Shown here: positions 47,507 through 56,961 of the stretch, piece after piece | Layout of the letters: every line of letters begins with the position of its first letter | Position numbering within the stretch: position 1 is the first letter of the stretch | Source of the DNA: WRAU01 sp964277385 | GTDB taxonomy: Bacteria > Pseudomonadota > Alphaproteobacteria > WRAU01 > Hepatincolaceae | NCBI GenBank assembly: GCA_964277385.1 | Contig: OZ195520.1 | Coordinates: 1,116,001 to 1,180,000 of the forward strand | Direction: 5' to 3' | DNA length: 64,000 nt | Program-made: the position numbers and the translations under genes | Notes under the pieces: model-generated | Databases searched by the model: none | What the model was told of the DNA's origin: nothing | What the model saw: the letters and a program-made list of their open reading frames with translations, nothing else

Positions 47507-48483
47507 ATAATTTACACCAAACAGATATAGAAGAATTTACAGTCCATATTGATAAATTTGAAAAAAGAGGTGTTGATTACTTCTTAAGTGATATTCAAAT
47601 ACCTAGTGTTTCAACAATATTAGGTTCTGGAGGTGGTGGTAAAAATTCCTATGATGGGACTATATTTCACGAGGCTATGGATAACCTTTGGAAAGAGGTT
47701 CATGTAAAAGAAAACCAAACTGAAGAAGAAAAGATAATTGAAGCGAAAAAGCTATTTAAAGACGCTAACTCTAAAGACATGGTTATCTTAACAAATTTAG
47801 TAGAGTTTATGGCTTTAAATAAACTTAAACCCTATGATTCTGAATGTAAATTTTGGCATGAAGTTAATGGTTGTAAATTTGCTGGCACTATTGATTTATT
47901 ATGTATTGATAAACAAGAAAAATTATATGTTTTTGATTATAAAACTGGAGTAACTAAAGATCCTAAACACCATAAACAAGTTGCTACTTATGTTAAATCT
48001 ATAGGAGCTATTAAAGGTTTTATTTGTTACCGAGATGAAATTGTAGAAGTTGATTTATCGTTATTTGAAGACGAATTTAAACCCCTACTATTATCTTACT
48101 ACGGGAAATTAGATGGATACATAAATCATAGAGGCAAATTATATTCCTCTAATGATGTATTGCTAGCTTCTTCAGAAAGCATAAAAGAAAAAAAGCTGGG
48201 AGTTGAATTTTATAAAAATCAAATAAGCGAACTAGAAAAAGAAATAAATGCTGATAAAGAGATAATAATAGAAACATTAGAAGAACAAGAAAGTTTTAAA
48301 GATAATAATATTTTACTTACTTGGACTAAAGGTAAAAAAACTGAGAGTTTAAAACCTGATAAATTAAAAGAATTAAAAAAATCACATCCCGATTGGTTTG
48401 AAACAAAACAAAGTAATGGATATTATGCATTAAGGTTAGCTGTAAACAATGCAAATAATAGCGAGATTATAAATAATGATTAA
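47500..48483 (+). CDS. PD-(D/E)XK exonuclease (RecB-like), RecT partner
   Basis: 327 aa. The nuclease core is FHEAMDNLW (His motif), SECKFWHEVNGCKFAGTIDL (catalytic Asp) and LYVFDYKTGV (DxK), then KHHKQVATYVKSIGAIKGFI. The C-terminal third is helical. Comparable to RecE/lambda-exonuclease-type partners of RecT. It overlaps the antirepressor gene by 7 bp and the methyltransferase by 8 bp. Confidence 0.8.
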   Translation: MLDNLHQTDIEEFTVHIDKFEKRGVDYFLSDIQIPSVSTILGSGGGGKNSYDGTIFHEAMDNLWKEVHVKENQTEEEKIIEAKKLFKDANSKDMVILTNLVEFMALNKLKPYDSECKFWHEVNGCKFAGTIDLLCIDKQEKLYVFDYKTGVTKDPKHHKQVATYVKSIGAIKGFICYRDEIVEVDLSLFEDEFKPLLLSYYGKLDGYINHRGKLYSSNDVLLASSESIKEKKLGVEFYKNQISELEKEINADKEIIIETLEEQESFKDNNILLTWTKGKKTESLKPDKLKELKKSHPDWFETKQSNGYYALRLAVNNANNSEIINND

Positions 48484-49429
48484 CATTAACTTACTAAAAG
48501 GAGATTGCTTAGAATTACTAAAAGAAATTGAATCTAATTCTGTAGATTTAGTATTAACTGACCCACCTTACGGAACAATAAAGCATTTAGAAATAGATAG
48601 CTGGGGGAAAAATAAAGCAAGCTGGGATAATCGTTTAAATATGGAAGTAGTATTTAATGAACTTAATAGAGTATGTAAGGTTAGAGCATCTATATTATTG
48701 TTTTCTCAAGACCCTTATACATTTGAGTTATATAATAAACAACACAGTAATATGCCTTTTAGTTATAGGTTGATTTGGAAAAAAAATCATTTTGCTAACT
48801 CTTTATCTGTAAAAAAAGCTCCTGTCAATTATTATGAAGACATTATGGTATTTAAAAAGCAATATGACACAAACCCAAACTCTAAATTAAGAATTTATGT
48901 AAGAAAGATATTAGAGTTCATAAACTTACCCCCTAACAGAATATTTAAAATTATGGGAGATTATACTGCAATGCATTTTTTAAGAGGTCATGTTATACAA
49001 CATAGTTTATGCACTAAAAATACTTACAAAAGACTTATTGATTTATTTGGGATTGATAAAATGGAAGGATTTTTATCTTATGAAGAGTTAGAAAAACTGT
49101 TAGATAAAACTAAACCTACCTTTAACTTACAAGGACAAAAGTTTAAATCTAATATTTTAAAATGCTCTAAGGAAACAACAAGATATCATCCTACTCAAAA
49201 ACCTATTGTGTTATTAGAAGATTTAATAAAAACCTACTCTAATAAAGGAGAGACAGTCCTTGATTTTACAATGGGTTCAGGTTCAACTGGTGTAGCTTGT
49301 AAAAACCTAGATAGAAACTTTATAGGAATAGAAAAAGATGAGAACTTCTTTAATATAGCACACATGAGAATTAATAATCATATACCACAACAAGAACTAC
49401 AATTTATTATGAAGGGAAAACAATGTTAG
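48476..49429 (+). CDS. DNA methyltransferase, beta class (second)
   Basis: 317 aa. Motif IV DPPYG at about 27 (VDLVLTDPPYGTIKH), a long target-recognition region (about 120-225), HPTQKP, and motif I DFTMGSGSTGVACKNLDRNF with FIGIEKDENFF. Probably N6-adenine. Like the enzyme at 43352 it has no restriction partner. It belongs to the recombination operon. Confidence 0.85.
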   Translation: MININLLKGDCLELLKEIESNSVDLVLTDPPYGTIKHLEIDSWGKNKASWDNRLNMEVVFNELNRVCKVRASILLFSQDPYTFELYNKQHSNMPFSYRLIWKKNHFANSLSVKKAPVNYYEDIMVFKKQYDTNPNSKLRIYVRKILEFINLPPNRIFKIMGDYTAMHFLRGHVIQHSLCTKNTYKRLIDLFGIDKMEGFLSYEELEKLLDKTKPTFNLQGQKFKSNILKCSKETTRYHPTQKPIVLLEDLIKTYSNKGETVLDFTMGSGSTGVACKNLDRNFIGIEKDENFFNIAHMRINNHIPQQELQFIMKGKQC

Positions 49430-49515
49430 TAGAACTTACATCAACAAAAATACGTTACAGGAATGAAGGTAAAGAAAACTTACAACTATTCGGAATTTTA
49501 AAACAATATATTTGA
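49423..49515 (+). CDS. 30-aa ORF after the methyltransferase
   Basis: MLVELTSTKIRYRNEGKENL then QLFGILKQYI. The ATG overlaps the methyltransferase stop by 7 bp. Small but coupled in the operon; no family recognised. Confidence 0.35.
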   Translation: MLVELTSTKIRYRNEGKENLQLFGILKQYI

Positions 49516-49529
49516 TGCAGGTAATAGTA

Positions 49530-49763
49530 ATGAAGAATAGGTTTTTTATTTATAAAGATAATTTAATGTGTAAAAGCCCAATTGATAGTAATTTTTTGGA
49601 GAGTAGTGTATCTAATCTTGGAGATTTAAGTAGTATATGGTTAAAAGTAAAAGTTTTAAAAGATATAGAAAAATTAGTATTTATAAAAGATTTAAGCATA
49701 TCGGAAAAGATGACTTTAATTGAATATTTAAAAATACGAGAGTTAAAATGCAAAGAGAAATAA
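49530..49763 (+). CDS. 77-aa early protein
   Basis: MKNRFFIYKDNLMCKSPIDS start, with leucine-rich helices (IWLKVKVLKDIEKLVFIKDL). ATG 49530 was preferred over 49515, which overlaps the upstream stop, because it has a better-placed AGGT. The end overlaps the next gene by 16 bp. Confidence 0.4.
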   Translation: MKNRFFIYKDNLMCKSPIDSNFLESSVSNLGDLSSIWLKVKVLKDIEKLVFIKDLSISEKMTLIEYLKIRELKCKEK

Positions 49764-50038
49764 TAAAAATAAATGAAGCGGTTAAGATAACAGGATTATC
49801 TTATAGTGCTATAAAATCAAGAATTAATAAAGGTTTTTTAAGTAGACCAGACCTTGATAACCCCTACTCTAAAAAGAGAACACTAAGAGTTTATAAAGAT
49901 GAAATAGAGAGAATATCTAGACCGATTGAAAAATCGGAAATACAAGAAGATAAAATAATTATTAAGCATAAGCTAGAAAAAGAAAAAATAGCACCTAAGA
50001 GACACGCAGATATAAAAGAGTTACTAAAGACTTTTTAA
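49748..50038 (+). CDS. MerR-like/excisionase-like HTH protein
   Basis: 96 aa. IIKINEAVKITGLSYSAIKS, RINKGFL and RVYKDEIERIS follow the winged-helix pattern of excisionase and MerR-like DNA-binding proteins (helix-turn-helix, wing, basic tail). In the operon ahead of the integrase it is a candidate excisionase. Confidence 0.55.
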   Translation: MQREIIKINEAVKITGLSYSAIKSRINKGFLSRPDLDNPYSKKRTLRVYKDEIERISRPIEKSEIQEDKIIIKHKLEKEKIAPKRHADIKELLKTF

Positions 50039-50111
50039 GTGAGAAATAAAAATGAAACAAATTAAATTTAGCAAGCAATATAAAGAAGCAATCTTGAAAG
50101 ATTAAAAAACA

Positions 50112-50408
50112 GTGACAATTCGTAACTCTAAAAAAGTTAATTATAAAGATATTTTTAATATTGTAATTGATAGTGAAATTATTTGTAAAGCTAAATGCTG
50201 GGGTGTTTTAGAGATTGAAACACAAGATTTTCTTAATGACCTTTTTAATGATATAGGAGATGAGATAATGATTTCGTTAAAAAAAACTTTTATAACAATA
50301 CGTCATACAAAATATCTTGGATTTAGAACGCGTAAGGGAGCTTATGATACCTATAAGGATTATCTTAATAAAAAAAGTGTTATTTGCATATTTTTGAAAG
50401 AATTATAG
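50112..50408 (+). CDS. 98-aa early protein with GTG start, possibly 5'-truncated
   Basis: Starts GTG (MTIRNSKKVNYKDIFNIVID). An ATG at 50052 in the same frame, after GTGAGAAA, encodes MKQIKFSKQYKEAILKD and then TAA at 50103-50105, only six bases before the GTG. A premature stop may therefore have split one gene, or the first part is a leader peptide. No family recognised. Confidence 0.4.
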   Translation: MTIRNSKKVNYKDIFNIVIDSEIICKAKCWGVLEIETQDFLNDLFNDIGDEIMISLKKTFITIRHTKYLGFRTRKGAYDTYKDYLNKKSVICIFLKEL

Positions 50409-50421
50409 GAGATTAAAAAAT

Positions 50422-50712
50422 ATGGTAGCAAGTGTACGAGTAAACTCAGAATTAGAAGATATAGAAAAATTAGCAAAACAACAATGTGATGTTTTTAAAA
50501 AAGTAGAGAGTAAAAAAATACAAATAGATTTTATATTAAATGAAATAAATTTATTTCGTGAATTTTTACTAAGAAAAAATCCAAATGTTTTACCATCAAG
50601 CGACGTAAGATACCGACATTATGTATTAAGTATTTTAAAAGAATTTGAATGTGATGGAGTTATTTTAGGATCAATTATTTATGGTAGAAATTTAATAACA
50701 ACCAATCTTTAA
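50422..50712 (+). CDS. 96-aa early protein
   Basis: MVASVRVNSELEDIEKLAKQ; helical, charged, with VLPSSDVRYRHYVLSILKEF in the second half. TAGGAG lies before the ATG. No family recognised; operon member between the recombination genes and the integrase. Confidence 0.45.
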   Translation: MVASVRVNSELEDIEKLAKQQCDVFKKVESKKIQIDFILNEINLFREFLLRKNPNVLPSSDVRYRHYVLSILKEFECDGVILGSIIYGRNLITTNL

Positions 50713-50742
50713 TTTTGAGAATATTTAAAAAGGAGTTGAATT

Positions 50743-51090
50743 ATGTATATAGAAATAACGAAGGGTTTTAAAAAATATTATATTGATACAGAAGATTATC
50801 CTTTTAAGGATAAGAATTTTATAAAAAAATTTAAAATAATGGATTTAGATGATTTAATTGATAAAATTGAAGAAGATTATCATTTTATACCTTGCAAATA
50901 TGACTGTAGCCAAATAGGTATTGACAGTTGGGATAGTGAAAAAGTTAATTTTCGTTATTATAATAAAGAGGAACTATCTATAATAGAAGCTTTAAAACTT
51001 TTTTTAGGGAGTAACTTTGAAATTAAAGAAATTACGAAAGAGTACTATGAAAGTATGAAGGCATATTTTTGTGGAGAAGTTGATGAGTAA
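50743..51090 (+). CDS. 115-aa acidic early protein
   Basis: Begins MYIEITKGFKKYYIDTEDYP and ends KAYFCGEVDE; acidic alpha/beta composition. AAGGAGTTG precedes it. The stop overlaps the next gene by 8 bp. No family recognised. Confidence 0.45.
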   Translation: MYIEITKGFKKYYIDTEDYPFKDKNFIKKFKIMDLDDLIDKIEEDYHFIPCKYDCSQIGIDSWDSEKVNFRYYNKEELSIIEALKLFLGSNFEIKEITKEYYESMKAYFCGEVDE

Positions 51091-51814
51091 AATAGAGTGG
51101 ACAGATGCAACATGGAATCCAATTATAGGATGTTCAAAAGTTAGTGCAGGATGTAAAAATTGTTATGCTGAAGTTATGGCAAGAAGATTACAATCTATGG
51201 GTATAGAAGCATATAAAGAAGGTTTTAAATTAAAATTAATGCCTGATAGATTAGAAGAACCATTGAGAAAGAAAAAACCAACAATGTATTTTGTTAATTC
51301 AATGAGTGATTTATTTCATGAGAAAGTACCCTTTGAATATATAGATAAAATAATGGGAATTATAGAGAAAACACCACATCATAAATACCAAATACTAACC
51401 AAAAGAGCTTTAATAATGAAAGAATATTTTAAAGATAAAAAAGTTCTTCCTAATATATGGTTAGGAGTTACGGTTGAAAATAAAAAAAGTGGTTTACCAA
51501 GGATTGATATTTTAAGAGGAATAGAGTCAAAGATAAGGTTTTTATCAATAGAACCGTTATTAGAAGATTTAGGAGACATTAATTTAGAGGGAATACATTG
51601 GGCAATAGTTGGCGGAGAAAGTGGTTATAATGCAAGACCAATGAAAGAAGAATGGGTTTTAAACATCAAGAAAAAATGTGAAGAATATAATACAGCATTT
51701 TTCTTTAAACAATGGGGAACATGGGGTTCGGATAATAAAAGAAGAAGTAAAAAAGAAAATGGCAGATTACTTCAAGGCAATATTTATGATAATTATCCTG
51801 AAGATATTTTTTAA
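51083..51814 (+). CDS. DUF5131 (phage Gp37/Gp68-type) protein with three-cysteine cluster
   Basis: 243 aa from MSKIEWTDATWNPIIGCSKV; ATG 51083 follows GGAGAAG, and the ATG at 51071 was rejected. SAGCKNCYAEVMARRL completes the cysteine motif C-x6-C-x2-C characteristic of this family, together with YFVNSMSDLFHEKVP, YQILTKR and WAIVGGESGYNARPM. The fold resembles a radical-SAM-like barrel; the biochemical role is unproven. Widespread in phages and located next to the integrase here. Confidence 0.85.
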   Translation: MSKIEWTDATWNPIIGCSKVSAGCKNCYAEVMARRLQSMGIEAYKEGFKLKLMPDRLEEPLRKKKPTMYFVNSMSDLFHEKVPFEYIDKIMGIIEKTPHHKYQILTKRALIMKEYFKDKKVLPNIWLGVTVENKKSGLPRIDILRGIESKIRFLSIEPLLEDLGDINLEGIHWAIVGGESGYNARPMKEEWVLNIKKKCEEYNTAFFFKQWGTWGSDNKRRSKKENGRLLQGNIYDNYPEDIF

Positions 51815-51819
51815 AAAAA

Positions 51820-52839
51820 ATGAAAATATATAGAAGAAGCAATAAAGATGGTTCTTTATCGCCTAAGTATTCCTACGATTTTTACATTAAAGGTACTAGA
51901 TATAGAGGTTCTTGTTTTACAACAAAAAAAACTGAAGCTATTATCTTTGCTGAAAAAGTAAGAACTGATATTATTAATAAAGTAGTATTTAAAATAAAAA
52001 ATCCTAGTTTTAATGAATTATTATCTTTCTTTGTACCAAATAAAAGAAATTTTTTAGAAAGTTTATCAAAATCGGTAAAATCACAATATAAATTAACTTT
52101 TAAGTTAGCTGATGAATTCTTTTTAGATAAAGACTTTAACAGAGAGAATATTAATAAATTTATACTAGATATAAGAAGTACTAGAAATATATCAAATAGA
52201 ACTTTATTAAAATATATAGACCCTATAAAAGCTATCTGTAAGTTTGCATTAGAACAAAATGAAATAATAGAGAATCCATTTGATAAAATAGATCTAACAG
52301 AAATAAATAAATCAAAAAATGTAGAAAGAATAAGGTTTTTAAGCAAAGAAGAACATAAAGAATTATTTGAAGTATTAAAAAACAATATTCTTAAAGATTA
52401 TGTAGAATTTGCAATAAATACTGGGTTACGACAAGGAGAACAGCTTGATTTAACATGGGACAGAGTAGACTTTGAAGCTCAAAGTATTTATATTGATAAA
52501 ACAAAAACAGATAAACCAAGAACAGTATTGCTTGTTGCTAAGTCTGTTGAGATTTTAAAACAAAGAAAAGAAATAAACCTAGATAAACCCTTTCCTTTTA
52601 AAGTTGGGAAAGTAAATGATAATTGGTACAAAATACTTAAGAAAACAAAAATAGAGAATTTTCATTGGCATGATTTAAGACATACTTTTGCGTCATGGAG
52701 TGTTAAGGGTTGGCATGATTTTTTAGATAAACCGATGGAATTATATAAAGTATCAAAATGGTTAGGACATTCTGATATAAAAATGACATTAAAGTATGCC
52801 CATTTATGCGTTGATGATTTAAGAATAGATATTAAGTAA
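51820..52839 (+). CDS. int: Tyrosine recombinase integrase
   Basis: 339 aa. Catalytic residues: Arg204 (TGLRQGEQLDLTW), Lys about 229, His284 and Arg287 (HDLRHTFASW), His317 (LGHSDI), Tyr326 (KYAHL). The N-terminal arm-binding domain (YSYDFYIKGTRYRGSCF) and core-binding domain precede. It inserts the phage at the tRNA-Leu 3' end. It starts 5 bp after the DUF5131 gene and ends 139 bp before attR. Confidence 0.95.
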   Translation: MKIYRRSNKDGSLSPKYSYDFYIKGTRYRGSCFTTKKTEAIIFAEKVRTDIINKVVFKIKNPSFNELLSFFVPNKRNFLESLSKSVKSQYKLTFKLADEFFLDKDFNRENINKFILDIRSTRNISNRTLLKYIDPIKAICKFALEQNEIIENPFDKIDLTEINKSKNVERIRFLSKEEHKELFEVLKNNILKDYVEFAINTGLRQGEQLDLTWDRVDFEAQSIYIDKTKTDKPRTVLLVAKSVEILKQRKEINLDKPFPFKVGKVNDNWYKILKKTKIENFHWHDLRHTFASWSVKGWHDFLDKPMELYKVSKWLGHSDIKMTLKYAHLCVDDLRIDIK

Positions 52840-52849
52840 ACATGTTTGG

Positions 52850-52862
52850 TGTGTCTTTTTTG
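52850..52862. promoter_or_regulatory. Possible integrase arm site, right end
   Basis: TGTGTCTTTTTTG, identical to 4645-4657 at the other prophage end. It lies between the integrase stop and attR. Confidence 0.45.
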
Positions 52863-52978
52863 CGACCACTCAAAAAACTCAAACAACCAAAACAACCAAA
52901 AATAAGGACTTTTTAAGGATAATTACAAAACAGCAACGTAGTAAAAAAGCCAGGAAAAACCTAGCTTTTATATACTTG

Positions 52979-52998
52979 AATGGTGCCCCCAAAGAGAA
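52979..52998. repeat. attR, overlapping the tRNA-Leu 3' end
   Basis: 20 bp identical to attL at 4582-4601. The tRNA gene is intact after insertion. Confidence 0.9.
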
Positions 52999-53067
52999 TC
53001 GAACTCCCACTCCCATACAGGAATCAGATTTTGAGTCTGACGCGTCTACCAATTCCGCCATAGGGGC
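52981..53067 (-). tRNA. tRNA-Leu (anticodon CAA)
   Basis: 87 nt. The acceptor GCCCCTA pairs with the 3' TGGGGGC, followed by discriminator A and encoded CCA. The anticodon loop CTCAAAA between TCAGA and TCTGA gives CAA, reading UUG. A long variable arm is present, as in class II tRNAs. It is the integration target of the prophage. Confidence 0.95.
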
Positions 53068-53088
53068 CAATAATAAGTCAAAATAGAA

Positions 53089-53514
53089 CTAAAAATACGA
53101 CTTAGATAACCCAATATATAAAATCCCATCATGAACTAATAATTTTATATGATCACTTTTATAATCAGCTCTTGGGTCTTTTCCTTTTAAAAAGGCTTGA
53201 ATTTTATCCTTAGCATAGTTTATTATAGTATCACTTCCTTCTAAACTATTAAATTTTATAAAAAACGAAGAAGAGCCATCATCATAATTCTCTATATTTA
53301 AAGTAATGGCACCTTGTTTATCAGTTCTAATTTGAAGAGTTTTCCTCAAATTACCTTTCAACAAAGACGATGCTTTCTTTGTGCCTGAAGCAACATACCA
53401 TTCAAACTCTGCTGGAAGATCATCTCTAACCTTATGATTTTCTTTAGCATTTAACGATAACGATAAAAGTAATACTCCGAGTAGAACACCTAAAATTCTA
53501 TAAAATCTAGCCAT
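53089..53514 (-). CDS. Secreted or periplasmic protein of unknown function
   Basis: 141 aa with signal peptide MARFYRILGVLLGVLLLSLS ending LNA/KEN. The mature part is beta-rich (LQIRTDKQGAITLNIENYDD, SSSFFIKFNSLEG) and ends DGILYIGLSKSYF. No family recognised. It is the first chromosomal gene right of the tRNA; 21 bp separate them, so the tRNA may be co-transcribed. Confidence 0.5.
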   Translation of the reverse strand: MARFYRILGVLLGVLLLSLSLNAKENHKVRDDLPAEFEWYVASGTKKASSLLKGNLRKTLQIRTDKQGAITLNIENYDDGSSSFFIKFNSLEGSDTIINYAKDKIQAFLKGKDPRADYKSDHIKLLVHDGILYIGLSKSYF

Positions 53515-53596
53515 TATCCAACCAATTGCCTTATTTTACTCTGTTTCTAGTATTATATAAATAATAATAAAAATAATCAATATATTAAAATAAAAA

Positions 53597-56521
53597 TTAA
53601 AACGAGTACTTATAACCTATAGATACTATGTTTTGATAATAACCTTTTGCATTTTCTCTTTTATAATAGGCAATAACTTGAGAGCTTTTGTAATCAAAAG
53701 ATACTCCTGTTTGAGCACTAACTGCAAATCCCTGCCAGTTTTTACTGTACATTTTTGCCCCAGAGCTTACTTCTTCAAATCTTATATTATTAGAAGGTAT
53801 ATAATAATATTTGTACCAAGTATCAGCACCAAAGAACATTTTGATACTGGATCTATTTGTAAAATTAATGGATTTAGATAAATCAAAACCTATTCCGCTT
53901 TCTAATAAGCTAGAAATATAATATTCTGATATTATAGAAGAATACTGACCTTTTTCATTATATTCTTCACCAACAAATATGCTTGGTGTAATATATACTC
54001 TTGGAACTAAAGTTACATTATTAAAATTAGCAAAACTTTTTAAATATTCTACAAATATTTCATGAGAATATTGAATATCAAATAAAAATTCATGAGTTCT
54101 TAGAGATGATTTTAACCTAGACTTATCTAAATCACTAAAATCTTCTCCTTTATAAACTTTAATAAAATAATCTTTTTCCGTATTAAATGAAGATAATCCA
54201 TAAATAAAAGATAATTTTATAATATCATTTTCATCTCTATAATCAAATGTGTTTCCTATATTAAAAGATATAGATTCAGAATTATAAGTTAAATTCTTCA
54301 TATTATTTTTTGAAAAACCACCAACAACACTATAAGAGTACCCTTCTTTTTGATCATTAGAAACCCAATTATAAAGATTATAACCAAACTGGAAAAGCAT
54401 TGAATCATAACTATTTATCAAAGAAGCTAAAATATCATCAAACTGACCATTAGAAAAACTTTGAACAAACCAAACATTATCATCTGGAACTTTTACTCCT
54501 TGTTTTTTATCCCATAAACCATAAGGAGAGTTACTTACAATTCCATTTCTTTTAGATATTTCTAAGGAATTTTTTAAATTAGAATGTGCTGTCCTGATGT
54601 ATTTTTCCTTTCCTATAGGAATTAAAGAATACATATTATATCCTAAAAGATCTTTATCATTTTTAGATAAAATATCAACATAAGTAAATGTTTGAGTAGA
54701 GAAATTTAGAGGTATTTGTTTATCTATAATCTCATCAAAATAAGACGACATGGTCACAACATTTCGCTCGTCGGCATAATACGATTCTAATATTAGGCTA
54801 TTGTATTTAGCTAATCTTTCTGCCTCAAACATAATAGTTTTTTCATCTTCAGATAAAAAATAATTGTATCTATACCAATCAGGTAAAGCTGTTTTAAAAT
54901 TATCTTTATCATATACACTAACACCCTCTGCAAATTTTAAATCTTCTTTATCTGCAACACTTAAAATTGTATATGTATTTTTGTGTCTTATGGTATTAGT
55001 ATCTCTAACCATTACAAAAAATTCTCCGCCATTAAAATAAGCGGTTTTTAAATCCATAGAAGGTGTAAAGTAATTTGTATGATCAACCCATAAATATAGC
55101 TTACCTTTATTTATCTCTAAAGATTCTAAAGTTCCTACTTTTTTTATGGTAAGATTAGCATTGTCATTACAAGAAATTTGAGAAGAAGAATTACACAATG
55201 TTAATTTTTTTAAATGATCAATATTATCAAAAACTACAGTTCCTTCTACTGTAATGTGTCCACCTTTTGCACCCTCTGTTTGTTTAATATGCTTGATTCT
55301 ACGAGTTATAATTTCCTCTTTTATTACTTTTCCTTCACTATCTTTTTCCGTAATAGTATAAGTAGGGGTACTATTACTTATAACTAATTCTCCTTCATCA
55401 AGTTTAAGAGTATTAAGATTAACATCTGTTATAGAAAATCTATTATAATAAGAACTTCCTTGATAGTCAGGATTAATATGAACTATTCCTTCTCCTTGAA
55501 CTCTAGTAATATTATTTGCAGAACTTGATGTGTTTCCTTCTGGAATAAATTCTATTGTTGCTCCTTCTGCCACATTTATTTCTTCAGCATATCCAAGTGA
55601 TTTTACTTTAATATGAACATTTTTTCCAATAAACATCTTATTCATATTATCCATATCACCAATATCAGAATTTGCATTAAAAATATGGCTACCTCCAGCA
55701 GTTGCTTGTATTTTTAAAATTTTAGAATATTCATTAAAAGTAGCATTTTCTACGTCTAAAATTCTCACAAATACTTCTGTGTCAAATATTACCTCACCTT
55801 GACCTCTAACTCTCATTATAGCTGTTGTATTATCGTTCCAATCACCAATTTCATAATGTTTAATCGTTAGTTTAGAACCAGGAGATAATTCAATAGTCCC
55901 ATTACCCTTAACCTCATGAAAAGTTATTTCTGTTTTTTTTTCATTATCGTTTGTATTATTAACACCTACTGTAATTTTTCCATTTTTGGTAAAATCTGGA
56001 CTTGTAAAATCTAGATAATCTATATCAGAGTCTGTTCTAAAACAATAATCATTTAAACAAGCAGGTAAATAAACACTAGTTTTACCTTTATTACCACCAG
56101 TATAAACTATTCTGCTCATCTCATCGTCGATTTTTAAAGTTATATCTGTAGTGTTTTTATATAATTGTAAATCAAACATTGAAGCATCCATTACATTTAT
56201 GGTTACATCATTCTCAAAATTAAAAAAATGAAACTTAACATTAGATGCAGCTGAAATTTTAATTTTATTAGGATTATTACGATAAGTAGTTGGTTCAATC
56301 GGAGTTAAAGGACCTTCTGGTTTATCTTCATCTACCAATTTTTGAGGAGTCCCAAATTCTTCTACGACACTTTTATCACCAACAGGATTAAAAAGACCAC
56401 ATGATACAAATGATCCTGAAATAATAGAATTTTCCTTATCACAAGCAGCATAAAGGCTATGATCTCTAAAAAAAAATGAAACGAAAAATAAAGAAATAAA
56501 AAATAAAAAACGAATACCCAT
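53597..56521 (-). CDS. Autotransporter (type Va) with beta-helical passenger
   Basis: 974 aa. The signal peptide is MGIRFLFFISLFFVSFFFRD to SLYAA. Passenger about 25-620 with repeating strand-turn units (INVMDASMFDLQLY; ATFNEYSKILKIQATAGGSH) and many Asn/Thr/Ser, as in right-handed beta helices. The C-terminal about 280 residues form the barrel, ending IVSIGYKYSF with terminal Phe. Probably an adhesin or surface protein of a host-associated bacterium. It lies just downstream of tRNA-Gln. Confidence 0.8.
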   Translation of the reverse strand: MGIRFLFFISLFFVSFFFRDHSLYAACDKENSIISGSFVSCGLFNPVGDKSVVEEFGTPQKLVDEDKPEGPLTPIEPTTYRNNPNKIKISAASNVKFHFFNFENDVTINVMDASMFDLQLYKNTTDITLKIDDEMSRIVYTGGNKGKTSVYLPACLNDYCFRTDSDIDYLDFTSPDFTKNGKITVGVNNTNDNEKKTEITFHEVKGNGTIELSPGSKLTIKHYEIGDWNDNTTAIMRVRGQGEVIFDTEVFVRILDVENATFNEYSKILKIQATAGGSHIFNANSDIGDMDNMNKMFIGKNVHIKVKSLGYAEEINVAEGATIEFIPEGNTSSSANNITRVQGEGIVHINPDYQGSSYYNRFSITDVNLNTLKLDEGELVISNSTPTYTITEKDSEGKVIKEEIITRRIKHIKQTEGAKGGHITVEGTVVFDNIDHLKKLTLCNSSSQISCNDNANLTIKKVGTLESLEINKGKLYLWVDHTNYFTPSMDLKTAYFNGGEFFVMVRDTNTIRHKNTYTILSVADKEDLKFAEGVSVYDKDNFKTALPDWYRYNYFLSEDEKTIMFEAERLAKYNSLILESYYADERNVVTMSSYFDEIIDKQIPLNFSTQTFTYVDILSKNDKDLLGYNMYSLIPIGKEKYIRTAHSNLKNSLEISKRNGIVSNSPYGLWDKKQGVKVPDDNVWFVQSFSNGQFDDILASLINSYDSMLFQFGYNLYNWVSNDQKEGYSYSVVGGFSKNNMKNLTYNSESISFNIGNTFDYRDENDIIKLSFIYGLSSFNTEKDYFIKVYKGEDFSDLDKSRLKSSLRTHEFLFDIQYSHEIFVEYLKSFANFNNVTLVPRVYITPSIFVGEEYNEKGQYSSIISEYYISSLLESGIGFDLSKSINFTNRSSIKMFFGADTWYKYYYIPSNNIRFEEVSSGAKMYSKNWQGFAVSAQTGVSFDYKSSQVIAYYKRENAKGYYQNIVSIGYKYSF

Positions 56522-56567
56522 GAACCAAACTTCTAAATATAAAATAATAAGAATATGGGATTTCTTT

Positions 56568-56642
56568 TGGCTGGGGTGGAAGGATTCGAACCTCCGGATG
56601 GCGGGATCAAAACCCGCTGCCTTACCACTTGGCTACACCCCA
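56568..56642 (-). tRNA. tRNA-Gln (anticodon UUG)
   Basis: 75 nt. Acceptor TGGGGTG / CACCCCA, discriminator G and encoded CCA. Anticodon stem GCGGG / CCCGC encloses TTTTGAT, giving TTG. The T arm is GGAGGTTCGAATCCTTCC. Confidence 0.95.
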
Positions 56643-56961
56643 ACAAATATACCCTAAAAGGAGGATAAACAATAAATAAGAATTTATCAATTAACAAAGA
56701 AAATTTAGCAATTATTGTTCTTAATTGCAACAAAATAATTTTTTACTTAGTAAATGAAAACTTAATATAAACTAAACCATTTAATTTATTCAGTTTTTCT
56801 TAATAATTCTATTAATTTTACTTCTAAAACTTACTGCTAAAAGACATCAATTCACTTAGTTTAAAAAAATATTTATTTATTCTTATGAGATAAAAAATAA
56901 ATAAAAACAGGCTAAAATAATAACCTTTTAGATTGTAAATAATTTTAAATACCAAATTCTT
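56643..56961. other. Gap between tRNA-Gln and hsp33, tRNA promoter region
   Basis: A TATATT -10-like box on the minus strand (56651-56646) lies 4 bp before the tRNA, with a TTGTTT-like -35 at 56672-56667 and a short 15-bp spacer. No gene was recognised in the rest. Confidence 0.35.

Larger units (their letters stand above)
4602..52978. mobile_element. Complete-looking prophage of contractile-tail type with defence cargo
   Basis: Flanked by the 20-bp direct repeats, with the integrase at the tRNA end. It contains terminase, portal, capsid, sheath, tube, tape measure, baseplate, fibres, endolysin, CI/Cro-type switch, RecT and nuclease recombination genes, so every essential module is present. 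Structural genes are intact as far as can be read. Damage is limited to accessory genes: one Bro frameshift, a frameshifted fibre copy, an Abi_2 fragment and a repressor remnant. Confidence 0.92.

Noticed and set aside
51882..52385. Minus-strand ORF of 167 codons inside the integrase
   Set aside because: It is antisense to the integrase catalytic gene and has the composition of a shadow frame.
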